A stretch of DNA of 64,000 nucleotides from Hippasteria phrygiana. Taxonomy: Eukaryota > Echinodermata > Asteroidea > Valvatida > Goniasteridae. The DNA is taken from assembly GCA_037893225.1 (NCBI GenBank), contig JAZGUH010000025.1, positions 372,001 to 436,000 on the forward strand. Reading direction: 5' to 3'. A program made the translations under genes and the position numbers. The notes under the pieces were generated by a model that was not told the origin of the DNA, ran no database searches, and saw nothing but the letters and a program-made list of their open reading frames with translations. Shown here one piece after another: positions 21,713 through 33,540 of this stretch (position 1 is the first letter of the stretch; each line of letters opens with the position of its first letter).

Positions 21713-23545
21713 GTATTAGGGCCCTGTTAATTGTCAAACTGGTAAGCGACATTTCAAACCAACATGACCAACAGGTATGCCGTAGATAAGGCAGGGTTTT
21801 AGTTTTTGAGGTAAATTTTCGGTAGGGAATGGGTCAACTCGTACTTGTAACTCATTGTAAGTCGTAGACGTAGTCGTACTGTTAGTGTTACTAGTATTAC
21901 TAAGTACTAGGCCTAGGCCTAGCTTGAAAATTCCAGCTCTAGGCTCATGACGTGAGATTCGCCATTTGGACTTAGAGCTGGAAACACTTCTATTAGGTTC
22001 GCAAGCGTCGATTTTGCAATTGCTGATATCTTCCGTTTCCCTGAATATATCAACCAAACACTCACCTTGCCGGCAGAGTAGTCATTCATGCAGCTTGTGA
22101 TCCCCTTAAAATAAGAATATGCTCAAGTTAAACCCAAAAAAAAATTTTTTTCGTGCAACTTCGGTGCATGCACAAACCAGCTGTGTACAAAGTAATGAAG
22201 CGGATTTTTGAACATGAACGATGTTTTCCGATCGATTATCGGCCAGCAGCACTGCGCGCCCCTCAGGGCTCGATATCCAACGGCATGATGGTAGGGCCCT
22301 GAGTGAAGGGAACAAAAATCCACTTTTAGGCTTATTGAAATTGCCAAACTAGTTAGCGATATTACAAGCCAACAGGTATCTGTTAGGGTTTTAGTTTATG
22401 AGGGAAATTGTGGGGTAAAGCGACGATGAAGACGACAAAACGCAACGCGAAAATAAAGATGGAGATAATCGCGACGCACAGTAAACACCCAAACGCGTTG
22501 ATTGGCATGGCAACTGCTGTAAAGCTTGCAAGAAAATTGCATTTTCTACCGCAACAGACTGTTCAATTTTTTTTTTTAATGATGTCAGTAGAATTAAGAG
22601 TAGTCTGCTCAGGTTGAAAAAAGTCATTTTGGAATGAGAAAAAATACACTTGACATTAATTTGATCAAAACTAAAAAGGGGCGTACACAATCGCCCTTAC
22701 ATTGTATTTACATCCTGACCTTGTGTGCACCAAGCAAAAGATCGCTAGAATCGGTTCCAATTTTCAAAAAAAAGTTAAACAAATCTCCGTTCGGTAGGCT
22801 GAAGTGATTTACAAAACGGCTGTTTGGTATCCATGCATGCATAGGGCCGGGTCAGGTGCGGGTCAGACAATTGATTGTGTTATGTTGGTGTAGGGCCCTG
22901 TTCCCTATTAGGGAACAAAAATCCACTTTTTGGTTATTGGAATTGCCAAACTAGTTAGTGACATTACAAACCAACAGGTATGTCGTAGATAAAGGGCATG
23001 GTTTTAGTTTTTGAGGGAAGTTTTTGGGTAAAGCGGTGATGAGGACGACAAAACGCAATGCGAAAATAAAGATGGCGATCACCGCGATGTACAGTAAACA
23101 TGCAAAACCGCATGGCAACTGGCATAAAACGCGTAAGAAAATTTCATTTTCTACCGCAATAAACTGTTAAAAATTTCAAAAAAACGATGTCAATAGAATT
23201 AAGAGAAGTCTAGTTAAGGTTGAAAAAGTCATTTTGGAATGAGAAAAAATACCCTTGAGGCCTTGACTCTAATTTAATCAAAACTAGAGGGGCCCTACAC
23301 TACACAATCGCCTGATTATTCATGTTAAAATCTGAAGTAAGGTAAACAACATTGCGCAATGTATGTAAATTGCATTGCCCATAAATCCAGCGGACCCGTC
23401 GGCTGTTGAACTTTGCACTTCAGTTTACATGAATAATCATGAGCTTGTCCGACGTGCACCTGACCCGGCCCGATGCATGCAGGGATACCAAAGAGCCGTT
23501 TTGTTCATGTCATGTGTGCCAAATCGCTTCAGTACCGAACGCATC
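21713..23545. repeat. Divergent repeat cluster, three direct copies plus an inverted pair
   Basis: A family with the order AATTG(C)CAAACTAGTTAGCGA, ACCAACAGGTATGYCGTAGATAA and GGTTTTAGTTTTTGAGG occurs at about 21713-21840 (short), 22310-22640 and 22910-23250. The two longer copies also share ATCCACTTTTnGG at the start and a GACGACAAAACGCAAcGCG block. A separate ~90-bp segment (22787-22870, with GGTATCCATGCATGCATAGG and GCCGGGTCAGGTGCG) returns inverted at about 23450-23545. No ORF or transposase is evident; this looks like a non-autonomous element family with later duplication. Confidence 0.7.
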
Positions 23546-23740
23546 ATCATGCGCGTTTACATTTGAAGCGCGTGTTTACTTTGGACTGTGTATGTGTATC
23601 GTGCATGCAGCTATAAATGCTGACATGAATATGCATACTTTCGAGTTAAAGTTTACAAGGTTTGATTGGCTCGGCCAGTTTCGGCCGAAAATGTAAAGAA
23701 ATACATAAGAAACCCGCCACGGTTGGGTCAAGGCTGTCTT

Positions 23741-23842
23741 GGGGGTGGTGGTGGTGGTGGGGGAGGGGGCTGTGGGGGGAGGGGGCTGTGGGGGGAGGGG
23801 GCTGTGGGGGGGCGGTGGGGGGGGTAGGGGGGGTGGGGGGGT
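23741..23842 (+). repeat. G-rich minisatellite, potential G-quadruplex
   Basis: About 100 bases of almost only G with T/A/C interruptions: (GGT)n, then about three copies of GGGGGAGGGGGCTGTG, then runs of 6-8 G. Many runs of at least three G on one strand fit G-quadruplex formation. Proline- or glycine-rich frames across it are artefacts. Confidence 0.9.
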
Positions 23843-24179
23843 GACGACGATACGACGATTAGGCGCCACGGTGTTTTGTGATCTAAAACAAAATTACATT
23901 TCAGGTTTTCAGAAATTTTCTTCTTGATCCTTAACAAGCTACTTTTGTGGTGTTTTGAATAATTTCGACTATTTAACGTAACCATTTTTACATTGAATAT
24001 TTTTCCATATGTATAACCCCATATCAATAAAGGAAAGATCAACTACATGCAGAAAACCTGTGCGAATAATTTTGCCACACATTTTTGCTTATAAAATCGA
24101 AACATTTTATGAATGCTAGAATAATAGTAGCATCAAAGTTTAGACAATTATTTGCACATACATGTACAACGCAAGCAAA

Positions 24180-24445
24180 GACGGGAAACTGACCAATTAC
24201 ACTGTCCGTTTGTCGTGCGGTAAGCGTGCGTGATGTACTGTGTGGCAGGCGACGAACCTTGTGTTGCGGCAGGAAATTTTGGGGATCGAAACACGCTGCG
24301 CTATCACTTCAAGTACCGTAAGCGGTACAACCTCGAAATAAATTCATGAACACTGAAAATACATACATGTACACAGACAAGAGAGATCAAGTTCTGTGAA
24401 TTAATTTAACTTGCAGAGATCTTCTTTCTTCATCGATGTTTATTT
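24180..24445 (+). repeat. Dispersed repeat, inverted copy at 35300-35540
   Basis: The reverse complement of this segment recurs at about 35300-35540. Shared blocks include GGTACAACCTCGAAATAAATTC (as its complement), TTGTGTTGCGGCAGGAAAT, GACCAATTACACTGTC-like sequence and AGATCAAGTTCTGTGAATTA. Identity is high but with indels, so this is an old dispersed family of unknown class. Confidence 0.75.
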
Positions 24446-24509
24446 GGCATGTTTACGATATCAAATCTGACCTGGAACTGCAGTGCACTCTGCAGTGTTA
24501 TGCTAAATG

Positions 24510-24985
24510 TTGGTCGGCCATAATGCATAGACTGGTTGCCGCATTTCCATCATGCCTAATTCTTTGGCACTTTTAGTGGGCGGTGCGACGGGAACCAGTA
24601 CAGCATTGCTGCATTGAGCATACACACATGTTTTCATCACGGTGATAAGAAATCACGCACCGAAGGCAACTTGTAATCTCGAAGGGAACTTGTAAAAACA
24701 ACGGAGGTTTTTTCAAAAACAAATAGCGAATGTAAGTAGGCAAACAATTTAAAAGCGTTTTTGACGTAAATATGTTGTTGAGAGGCGTTTTGTGGAGACG
24801 GAAAATACAACAGGAAATTTTTTTTATTGAATTTTTTACGATAAAATGTTAAGGGTCGCGGCCGTAAAATTAGGGTAGATCGGGTAACCGGAAGCAGAAC
24901 TATTTTTGCGGGGGCCTTAGCGGCCGCACGGTGCACACAGTTACAGTACATTAGACCGTAGGTTTTTTTCTGAACGGTCCACAAT
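24510..24985 (-). repeat. Inverted fragment of the hAT-like family
   Basis: Reverse-complementary to about 25500-25985 inside the neighbouring hAT element. Shared landmarks are GCATAGACTGGTTGCCGC, GGAACCAGTACAGCA, TCACGGTGATA, AAACAACGGAGGTTT, AATAGCGAATGTAAGTAGGC, GAGGCGTTTTGTG and GGTAACCGGAAGCA. It lacks the hAT terminus, so it is a truncated, inverted relative. More diverged pieces lie near 29920-30260 and 37300-37570 (TAGACTGGTTCCCGCC). Confidence 0.75.
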
Positions 24986-25419
24986 GTTTTTCGCATCCAG
25001 TGTAAAAATAAATTTGCGAAAATGGTGCGAAAACTTTGCGAAAACGGTGCAAAGAAATGTGCGAGCTTGTCAGTCACGTCAGCATGCCTTGCTGTTTTAG
25101 CCGGCTGTCCACATATGCAGATAGAACATGGATCGTCAGCGAAATTCCGCTCCAGAAAGCTTCAAAATGGGTCTCGAAAAAAATTACGAGAGCGATCATT
25201 TTGTTAACATTGATGAAAAAAATCACTACCGTGCAGCTTCTGTGATTTTGGGGAGAAAATTTCAACTACAAAGATATATTTCTTACCGATGAAATCTCCA
25301 TCCAGTTTGACAGGAATACATGTACGTAGGCCCCCCTACATTATAGCACATGTTCGTTCTTGCCGAATTCGGAAACAGCTGTTTGGCAATAGACTTTACA
25401 TTTAGTCTTTAATTTAAAC

Positions 25420-27341
25420 TAGGGCTGTGCGTTCACGGGTAATTTTGGATCCGGGTACCCGAACGCCACACTGGTTCGGTTCTCGGGTACCCGGAAGTGG
25501 ACCGTTAAAAACACTGTCTAATCATAGAGCAAGGTTTGTAATGTCCTTGTGTGCACCGTGCAGCCGCTAAAAGGCCCCCGCAAAAATAGTTTTGCTTCCG
25601 GTTACCCGTTCTAATTTTACGGCTGCGACCCTAAAATTTGTATCGGCAAGTAAACAAAAAACATTAAAAAATAAATAAAAAAAATAATCCTGTTGTATTT
25701 TCCGTCTTCACAAAACGCCTCTCAATAACATATTTCCGTCAAAAACGCTTGTAATTTGTTTGCCTACTTACATTCGCTATTTTTTTAAAAGAAACCTCCG
25801 TTGTTTTTACAAGTTCCCTTCGCGATTACAAGTTCCTTTCGGTGCGTGATTTCCTATCACCGTGATGAAAACACGCGTCATGCTCAATGCAGCAATGCTG
25901 TACTGGTTCCCGCCGCGCCGCCCACTAAGTGCCAAAGAAGGCATGATGGAAATGCGGCAACCAGTCTATGCATGCACTGCATGCGGCACGTGCACTGCAC
26001 ACAGGGGCCGGGGAGCGAGTGCCGCGTGCTGATTGGACGGCACGTGTGCGAGGTGGACTCACTGAACTGCGTGATTGGTCTACTATGGCTCTTCATATGG
26101 ACTTATTGGTTGTTCGGCGCCGGCCAGATATCACAACGTTCGTAATAGCCTGTGATTGGGCGACTGCACGGAGCGTGCCACTATCTTCTTGGTAAAAAAA
26201 AGAGGTAAAGCCTTGTCCAAAGCGATTTTATTCTGGGGCGGTTCTTCTGTCGCAGGGACGGCGAAAAATATCCAGCACAAGAACAAAAATGGGGGGTCAT
26301 GTAGTGTAACCGCCTTATTAAGGCAAAGTTACGATCTTGGCTTTGTGTTTATTACTGATTTCAATTATTTCAGGGACACCAGGACCTTTGAAGTTGAACA
26401 TTAATTATGAACAATTAATTTGACCTATTATATAAGACATTCTCCATTGAAGACTTTTTCACATCTGCAGTCATTACCTGTCGTCCAGTCTCTATAAAAA
26501 TATCGTTTAGAAGGTTCAGATATTTAAAAAGACCTCGAGTACGGTTATTTACAGGAGGCGCCGGGGTGTCGCGCCGGCCTTTGCTTGTGCAGTCAAGCGT
26601 AACATACACAATAATCCAACAATGGATTGAAATTGCACAAATAGCGGCAAATTGCGTCATCCGGCCTGGTGGTACTGTTTTTTGTTTTTTGCGCCATTTT
26701 GGCGTCTTCCGTACGCAAGGGGTTAAATATTAAATCATCCACAGAGTACGAGTTAACCTGGCATGCCTGGGTACGAGTTAACCTGGGTACGAGTTGACTC
26801 GGGTACGAGTTGACACCAAAATAATCACACACCATAAAACAAATTTAATACTCCAAGCAAAGCCTCCTCCAAGCAAAGCCTTTTATTGTTTTTGTTTTAA
26901 CGTATACCCGTAGGCCTAATACGGAGAGCGCTTCCCATTCCCGCTGCCCCAGTGTCTGAGCAACGTTCACTCTCTCAAGATCAATATTACTCCCGCCCGC
27001 TCTTTGATCATACCGCGGAGCTAGTTTAGCCCCAGCGTAAACCGCAGTTCACTTCCATTGACAGACTATAATAAGCAACAAGCCACATTATTGATACTTT
27101 CCATTCACTGCATTTTTGTTGACGCATTGTTTTCAAAACACCGCCGGACGGTTCGGGTCTTTCGAGTCGGAACAGAGTTTGAAATAGATCGAATTCTCTG
27201 TATTTATTTATTTATTTTTGGTATGAAACCTTACATTGAATTTTTCACCGTAAGTTTCGGGTACCCGAACCGGAAAAATGGAACCGGATATTGACGCCGG
27301 CATTCGGGTACCCGGGTACCCGGATACCCGGAACAGGCCTA
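25420..27341. mobile_element. Non-autonomous hAT-like DNA transposon with 8-bp TSD
   Basis: The 1.92-kb element starts TAGGGCTGTGCG and ends GGAACAGGCCTA, giving short imperfect terminal inverted repeats. It is flanked by the identical 8-mer ATTTAAAC at 25412-25419 and 27342-27349, the hallmark hAT target duplication. Both subterminal regions are rich in CGGGTACCCG palindromes (25450-25500 and 27255-27330), as expected for transposase-binding sites. No hAT transposase ORF is present, so movement would need a partner in trans. Its interior shares about 480 bp in inverted orientation with 24510-24985. Around 26750-26815 it holds repeats of GGTACGAGTTAACC/GACTCG that also appear in the 63.5-kb repeat. 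Confidence 0.88.
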
Positions 27342-27349
27342 ATTTAAAC

Positions 27350-28364
27350 CATATTTCGTTCTATTCAAGCACCAGTCCACACACAAAAAATACACTAGTT
27401 CATCACGGACTAGAATATGTCTATGGAACGTACATTTGTACGTAGTGAGAATTTAGTTCGCCCATGGCCTGCTGCATGCATGTGTAACCGGGGAGAGTGG
27501 AAGGGAGAAGGATGACAAATTAATGATCGAACACTCTCTGCACAACCGAGCGGTTACCACTACTAAAAAATTGAATCGGGTGTGGAAGCACGAATTTTTG
27601 TTTGTCTGTACACAAATAGTTTTATTTACAATAAACTGAATAGTAATACAAAAATACGGTCCATCTCTAAATAGAGACAATGAAATCCAGTGGCTTTATG
27701 AAATTGATCATATACAAATAGCCAAGGATAGTATGGTCTAAAGAACGTATCGTATAATAGAACGTATACAAGAACGTATACAAGAACGACAGTCAAAAAT
27801 GGGACTGGTGTATATCTATCCAGAGATCACTTGGGCTGGACTACGCTCATGCCATCCAATGTCCACGTTGAAACAACGGAGCAGGTATAGAAACAGCAAT
27901 TGCCTGCGCTCGGCAAGGCCGGTAAATTGTTGGCGTTGCTGCCGTTCGGGAACCGCACCCTAAAATTATGGTATGTGTGAGTGCACTGCTGCCAAACTGC
28001 TCGTGTTCACGCAAGGCAAGAGTGGATCGAAATCAAAGGAAAAACGCAGCTCTGCCCGACAGGTAAACTACAAAACTATGTCCGGAATGCATACTAAATA
28101 TTTAACAAAGCGCGGCATGTAAATGAACTCCAGCACGTGATTACTATAACTTTCAAACACAGCGGGCGACCAAATGTGCGGGCGCTGTCCATGCATGAGA
28201 AAGTTAAGTTGGCCACGAGAGGGCGCTAGACGGACAATTATTTTATGTAACAAATGGACATGATGGACACGATACGGAAGACGTGATGTAATATATTACA
28301 AACGTCACGATATAAAGGGACCTGTCGGGTTAAAGGTGAGTGAGACAACCCGACTGGTCACACA
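27350..28364. other. No gene recognised
   Basis: Mixed AT-rich sequence. The only visible pattern is the local repeat AGAACGTATACAAGAACG near 27765-27790. Short ORFs have no known motif. Confidence 0.35.
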
Positions 28365-29655
28365 TGTATTATACGTATATACATGTAGACTTCAACAAAA
28401 TACGCTGCTTCCACGTGCCCGGCGCAATGTGTAAATCGAATCGTTGTACGTACTTCTCGACAAATTCTCTTTAATACGTCATGCTGGGCATGGGCCGCGA
28501 TGCCGGCCAGGCCCAATCGTGATGTGCATCCTCCTCGGCGCGGCCTCGGAGTTCAACTGACTTCTGTTTCCGCATTCATGTTAGTTTTGGACAAAATCAG
28601 AAACAATACATGAATTTATTATGCATTTCATACCCCTTTTCTAAATGATCATAAGAGCCCGATTTTGAAAAAATTGAACTTGGCCACAGACAAGAAACGG
28701 TAGCCCTTCCTTTCTCCATTGGTAACCCGTGCCGCCTGATTTTGGTTGTCCCACATCAGGCGATAGAATTTGTCGGTAATGGGTCAAGTCGTACCCGAGT
28801 CAACTCGGGCATTATTACAATTATTTGGAACTCCATTTTAACAGTATCAAATCCTAAAATTTTAATATGAGTTTGCAATATACTCTAGGTTTGGTTGTCA
28901 TGTAACCAACATAAATCTCCACGTATGACGCCATCAAATTTTGGGAATTTCCCTTGGGTTGACAAGAAATACATCCTCGTCCATTGATTACAAAAAAGGT
29001 ACTCCATAAAAAGCTTTTTTTTTTTTTATATCGATGTATTTCGAACATAGAAAAATCGTATTTTGTAAATAAAAATATACCTTTTAAAAAATAGTTAAAA
29101 TTTATTTTGCAATAAAATTGTTTTCATTAAAAAAAAATCAATCCATTATACATTTGTACACGGTTTAGCAATGGCGTGTACGTGTTGAATCGACGTGCGG
29201 TGACCGCGATCAGGACGATCACCCCCGGGCCTGGGGCCTGATGCACCGTCCTTCCATTTTGTGAAGAGTGTGAAAAGTTTTCTCACTTTTGTGAAAAGAG
29301 TGTGAAAAGTTTTCTCACTTTTGTGAAAAGAGTGTGAAAAGTTTTCTCACTTTTGTGAAAAGAGTGTGAAAAGTTTTCTCACTTTTGTGAAAAGAGTGTG
29401 AAAAGTTTTCTCACTTTTGTGAAAAGAGTGTGAAAAGTTTTCTCACTTTTGTGAAAAGAGTGTGAAAAGTTTTCTCACTTTTGTGAAAAGAGTGTGAAAA
29501 GTTTTCTCACTTTTGTGAAAAGAGCGTGAAAATTTTTCACACTTTTGGGAAAACTTTTCACATTTTGTGAAATGAAAATGAATTCCCCAAAATGAGAAAA
29601 AATGTGAAAAGATTTTCCCATTTTAAGGTTAACTTTCAATTGCAATGTACTGTAC
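28365..29655 (-). repeat. Left arm of a 33-kb-spaced inverted repeat
   Basis: The reverse complement of this region recurs at about 62212-63965. Order and landmarks are conserved over the whole length: GACTTCAACAAAATACGCTG, CATGCTGGGCATGGGCCGCG, GCCCAATCGTGATGTGCATC, CGAGTCAACTCGGGCATTAT, CATGTAACCAACATAAATCT, GAATCGACGTGCGGTGACCG and the GTGAAAAG minisatellite. Identity is high by eye (estimated above 85 percent outside the minisatellite). No transposase is encoded. The class is unknown. Confidence 0.88.
29270..29535. repeat. 32-bp minisatellite (GTGTGAAAAGTTTTCTCAC)n
   Basis: About eight head-to-tail copies of a 32-bp unit made of CACTTTTGTGAAAAGA and GTGTGAAAAGTTTTCT. TCTCAC recurs at 29281 and 29313. 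The unit is internally quasi-palindromic (TTTTGTGAAAA, GTGTGAAAAG, CTTTTCAC types). It lies inside the left arm of the long inverted repeat. The same motif, less regular, lies in the right arm. Confidence 0.92.
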
Positions 29656-29739
29656 ATATCATGTGCGCTATCGGCGTACATGACCACTATGTAGGCCTGT
29701 GAAGCACGTGCTGCTGCATAAAATAACGTGTTTTATCAC

Positions 29740-29825
29740 TTCAAGTTCAAGTAGGTGAGGACGAGGTACATGTACAAACTCGAAAACAACAGATTAAAAA
29801 GAAAAAAACACGCACCCAACTAGAA
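29740..29825 (+). repeat. 86-bp dispersed repeat, copy 1
   Basis: TTCAAGTTCAAGTAGGTGAG through CACCCAACTAGA is repeated at 31917-32003 with only about four differences (GTACAAACTCGAAAAC against GTAGAAACTCGAAATC, for example). The copies are direct and 2.2 kb apart. No function is recognised. Confidence 0.85.
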
Positions 29826-30259
29826 AAGGGATGCCAAATTCTGTGAAATATTAGCAAAACAAAATTTTCACCGAAATTTGGCATTTTCACGATGCAACTT
29901 TGACTTGTTACGCTATATTTTCATAGACTGGTTCTGATTCTTTCATCATAAATATAGACCTTGCCACGCGGCGAGAACCAAACTAACATACATGTAGCTG
30001 TATGCATGCATGACGTATGGGCGCACGGCACAGGGGGGTTGATCGGATATCGGATTTTTTTTGAAAATAGCGAATGAATCAGGCAAACGAACAAAATAAT
30101 GTTGCGAGCGTTTTTAAGGGGAAAGTCCACCCTGAGTTTATAATAACATAATATTAAAGAACGTTAATTGCAATTGTTACTTACTTTTTATTTCATTTTG
30201 ATTGGTTTCGGTAATCGTATAAACCGGAGGTTTTTTCATAATGCGCCTGCCGTCATGCG

Positions 30260-33200
30260 AGCCGCCCTTTTGCTCTGGAATATCGGTACATCCGGGATAC
30301 TGTGATGTAGTGGCTGCACTTCCAAGCCGGCCGGCCCGCGGCCTGAGCTGTGCGAGTGCAGTGAACCATTGTCCATACATGCAACACACACGAGAACGTG
30401 GCAGTGTTGTTCCTTGACGCACGTCTGTTTTCCATATTCCTGGCGAATTTTTGCCTGACTGCTAAAGCAAAACTCGGTTGTACAGCAACATCATGACGAA
30501 TTGGCAAGCTTTTGGCTGCTTAAATAAACCGAATTCTCTAAAAGGTCTCAGCGCCTTCTTCCAAATTCCCAATCCCCCAAACGACCGGATATTTGTAAGA
30601 AATGGCTAAACAATATAAAAACGTGACGACTTCGAACCAGATTGCTTTGAGGAAAATCGGCAGGCAGTTCTCCTGGGGTAGGCTAAGAATCTTCAAAATG
30701 ATGCAGTGCTTAACATATTTTCTAGTCCGACCAGAACAGACTTTGTGCTCTTCCAAAAAAATATGAAAAACCTCGATAAATTGCAGTACGTCAAGTCGAA
30801 GTAAACATCAGCCTTACGTATACACTCAATAGTCGGGCGCCTTATAAAACATACGTATTCATATGCACTATCTGCGTCCAGGTGTGATACCAGTGCATAC
30901 CGCACGTAGCCAACCATGGGTTTCTATTGAGCTGCGTACACTACGTCATAATCACCCGGATGTCGCGGGAACTTCGAACAGTATGGACGCGCCCTTTGTA
31001 CTGCTGAATAGCAAGAAATCGTAAATATAAAGGGCGCGTGTGTCGTTCTCCATAACAAAGAAAATCCAACTCTTGGTGCAGTATGTATGTTAGTGTCTGT
31101 TCTTTTAGACTAGATAAAATATTATAGAGCCTGGAATTCTCCTTTAATGTAAAATGTTGTTGAAATTTTTTTCGTGAAACTTTCCTAATAAATGTTTGAT
31201 AATAACTTTATGGTAGGGAAGCAGAAATATTTGTTTTATTTTAATTTAAATTTAAAAAAAATTTGTTTTGTTTTTTGGGTGTATTTATTAAGGCCTATGC
31301 ATGTATTTTTGTCAAAAATTTATTCTCGGAAATGCAAGTACAATACCCAGTAAAACCCTATGTTGTACAGTGCCTAAACTGAAGTGTGCTTTGGGAGAAA
31401 GTGTGGGGGAACAAAATGCAAAGATAAAAGGAGGAATGTTTCCTTTAAAATGTCTTTAAAAATTCAAATTTCACAAACTCATTTTCATGACAATTTCCGT
31501 TTCAGGTAGACTTTCAGGCACATTGCATTGCCAAATTTTCAAACGTTGAAATAGGACCGGGAGCGAGGCTTCTTTTTCGCTGAACCTCTGGTCATTGTTC
31601 AAGCTCAGGTCACAATGTGCTGGCCTATTTAAAATATATTTGAATTTTTTCAGATTAAATAAAAATAGGTTAAAGCACTTAATTAATTGGGGAACCATGT
31701 AGGTCTACAGTGGGTACCTTGACCAAGGTATATTTTACTTTTAACAAAAATATTTTACCCATAATTAAAACAAAAATATTTTACTGATTCCATGGACAGG
31801 AACAGGGTAGGACATGGTGGATGTTTATATAGCAACCTTTTGAGAGGATGACAATTAGAACAACTGAAATATCCTGAATTAAAAAACAATTCCTCAAAAT
31901 AAAAGGTGCGGTTTTCCTTTTCAAGTTCAAGTAGGTGAGGACGAGGTACATGTAGAAACTCGAAATCAACAGATTAAAAAGAAAAAAACACACACCCAAC
32001 TAGATGGGAGACACTTTTCATGTTAACCTCAAGCATTTGAAGGATTTGGTAGGGGTGAATCTCTCTGAAAGGGCATACAAAATGCTGCACCATTGTCAGC
32101 TTTTTTATGCAAAATCTCCATAAAATCTTTAAAAATGGAGGAAAAAATTCCTCCATGATCATCAGAAATCATGTTCGAGTTCTTTTTTTCAAGTAAGTTG
32201 AATTGGTTAAGCCAACGTCAAAATCGTATACAAAATATGATTTTTAATTAAATACTGATAATCCTCATATTTAAAATGGAAGGTTTCGGAACGAATCAGT
32301 GAAGAACGAAAAAGTCCTTGTCCATAGTGTACTGCTCAGAGACCGAGTGTGGTTGTACAACAATTTGTCATGTGGTCTGTTAGGGTTCTTGGCTTTGGCA
32401 CTCATTGTCCTGAGTCCATGTTTACAAGTTCAACTTGGTCTTCATCAGCCCGTCATGGCGGTGCAGCATATTGTTTCTGACATGGATGCAGGGCGGCAAC
32501 GAGAGCTCAGGACTGTAGCAGGACCCTGGAATAACTGAGAAGAATTGTACACATCATGAACAGTCGATCGGTCCGCATACACCGTATAGCGTGCTGCGAT
32601 CGCGCGAAGGCTATTAGGGACCATTAGAAAATGTCGCGTATTAAATCGCCATTTTGCATTGTTATTTCATCTGGTACACTATCGGAAATTTACTTTACAT
32701 ACATTGTATATCAAAATGTTGAAATGCATAATGTAAGACTGATGAAATTGTAACTCAAACATTGTAATTGGAAACGTAATTTTTGTCACTTACATTTTCC
32801 TGGGAATATCGACAGATATAATACAAATTTTATGGAAAATGTTTTGAAAACACGAACATATTTTCATGACTTTCAAATTTTATTACTTGTTCCTTACTCA
32901 TCTTAAAAAAAGACAACAATCATGTCGATGCAAATTGTGCTGAAACCATTTTTATATTTTTGCATGGCCTGAAATCCAAAGGACCGGTCACACTGGTCAC
33001 GATAACGAAGCAAAATTTTGTGGGGTAAAGCACGCGCGCTTATTACACGTGCGACAATTCCACCAAATGTTACCGTTGTTGTTGCCTTTCCGCATTGCGG
33101 AAAAGAGTAGAAACTATGATAAAACACTTCTCTAACCTTAAAATATACCAACATGTACAATAAACGGGATTTCCCATTTTGTATTATACATGTACTTGAA

Positions 33201-33380
33201 TTATATACACAGCATACATGTACATATGACGCATGCACATGATACACTCATGTTTCCATGGAGGATGACAAAATACATTGTACATATCTTATCGCCTGGA
33301 CTTCTTCTGGAGCTGGATTGCAATATCGTATTTTGAAGCCAACTCGGCTGCCATACATCGGCAGAGACTTACATAATGAT
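30260..33380. other. No gene recognised
   Basis: Apart from the 86-bp repeat at 31917-32003, only AT-rich sequence and short ORFs without recognisable motifs are seen. 32299-32538 has a hydrophobic 79-codon ORF but no splice, promoter or family support. Confidence 0.35.
31917..32003 (+). repeat. 86-bp dispersed repeat, copy 2
   Basis: Near-identical direct copy of 29740-29825. The similarity ends sharply on both sides, so this is a short mobile or duplicated unit rather than part of a longer duplication. Confidence 0.85.
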
Positions 33381-33540
33381 GCACGATATGGGGCAGAGGG
33401 ACACCCCCACCCTCTTTTGTGTTGGTCATTGTGTTCCGGGAATCTCGGGAATTCTTTTCAGATGTCTATAGGGGGATGTGTTGGGTAACAATAGTCTGGA
33501 GAAGTGTATAGGTGAATACCCCCTCTGCCCCATATCGTGC
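33381..33540. mobile_element. 160-bp MITE-like element with perfect 20-bp ends
   Basis: GCACGATATGGGGCAGAGGG at 33381-33400 is exactly reverse-complemented at 33521-33540. The interior is short and non-coding. No target duplication is obvious in the flanks (ATGAT before, TAGGT after). The superfamily is unknown. Confidence 0.7.

Noticed and set aside
23576..24042. Proline-rich and glycine-rich ORFs
   Set aside because: They are translations of the G-rich minisatellite, with no start, splice or promoter support.
32299..32538. Hydrophobic 79-codon ORF
   Set aside because: No family, splice or promoter evidence; length is expected by chance in 64 kb.
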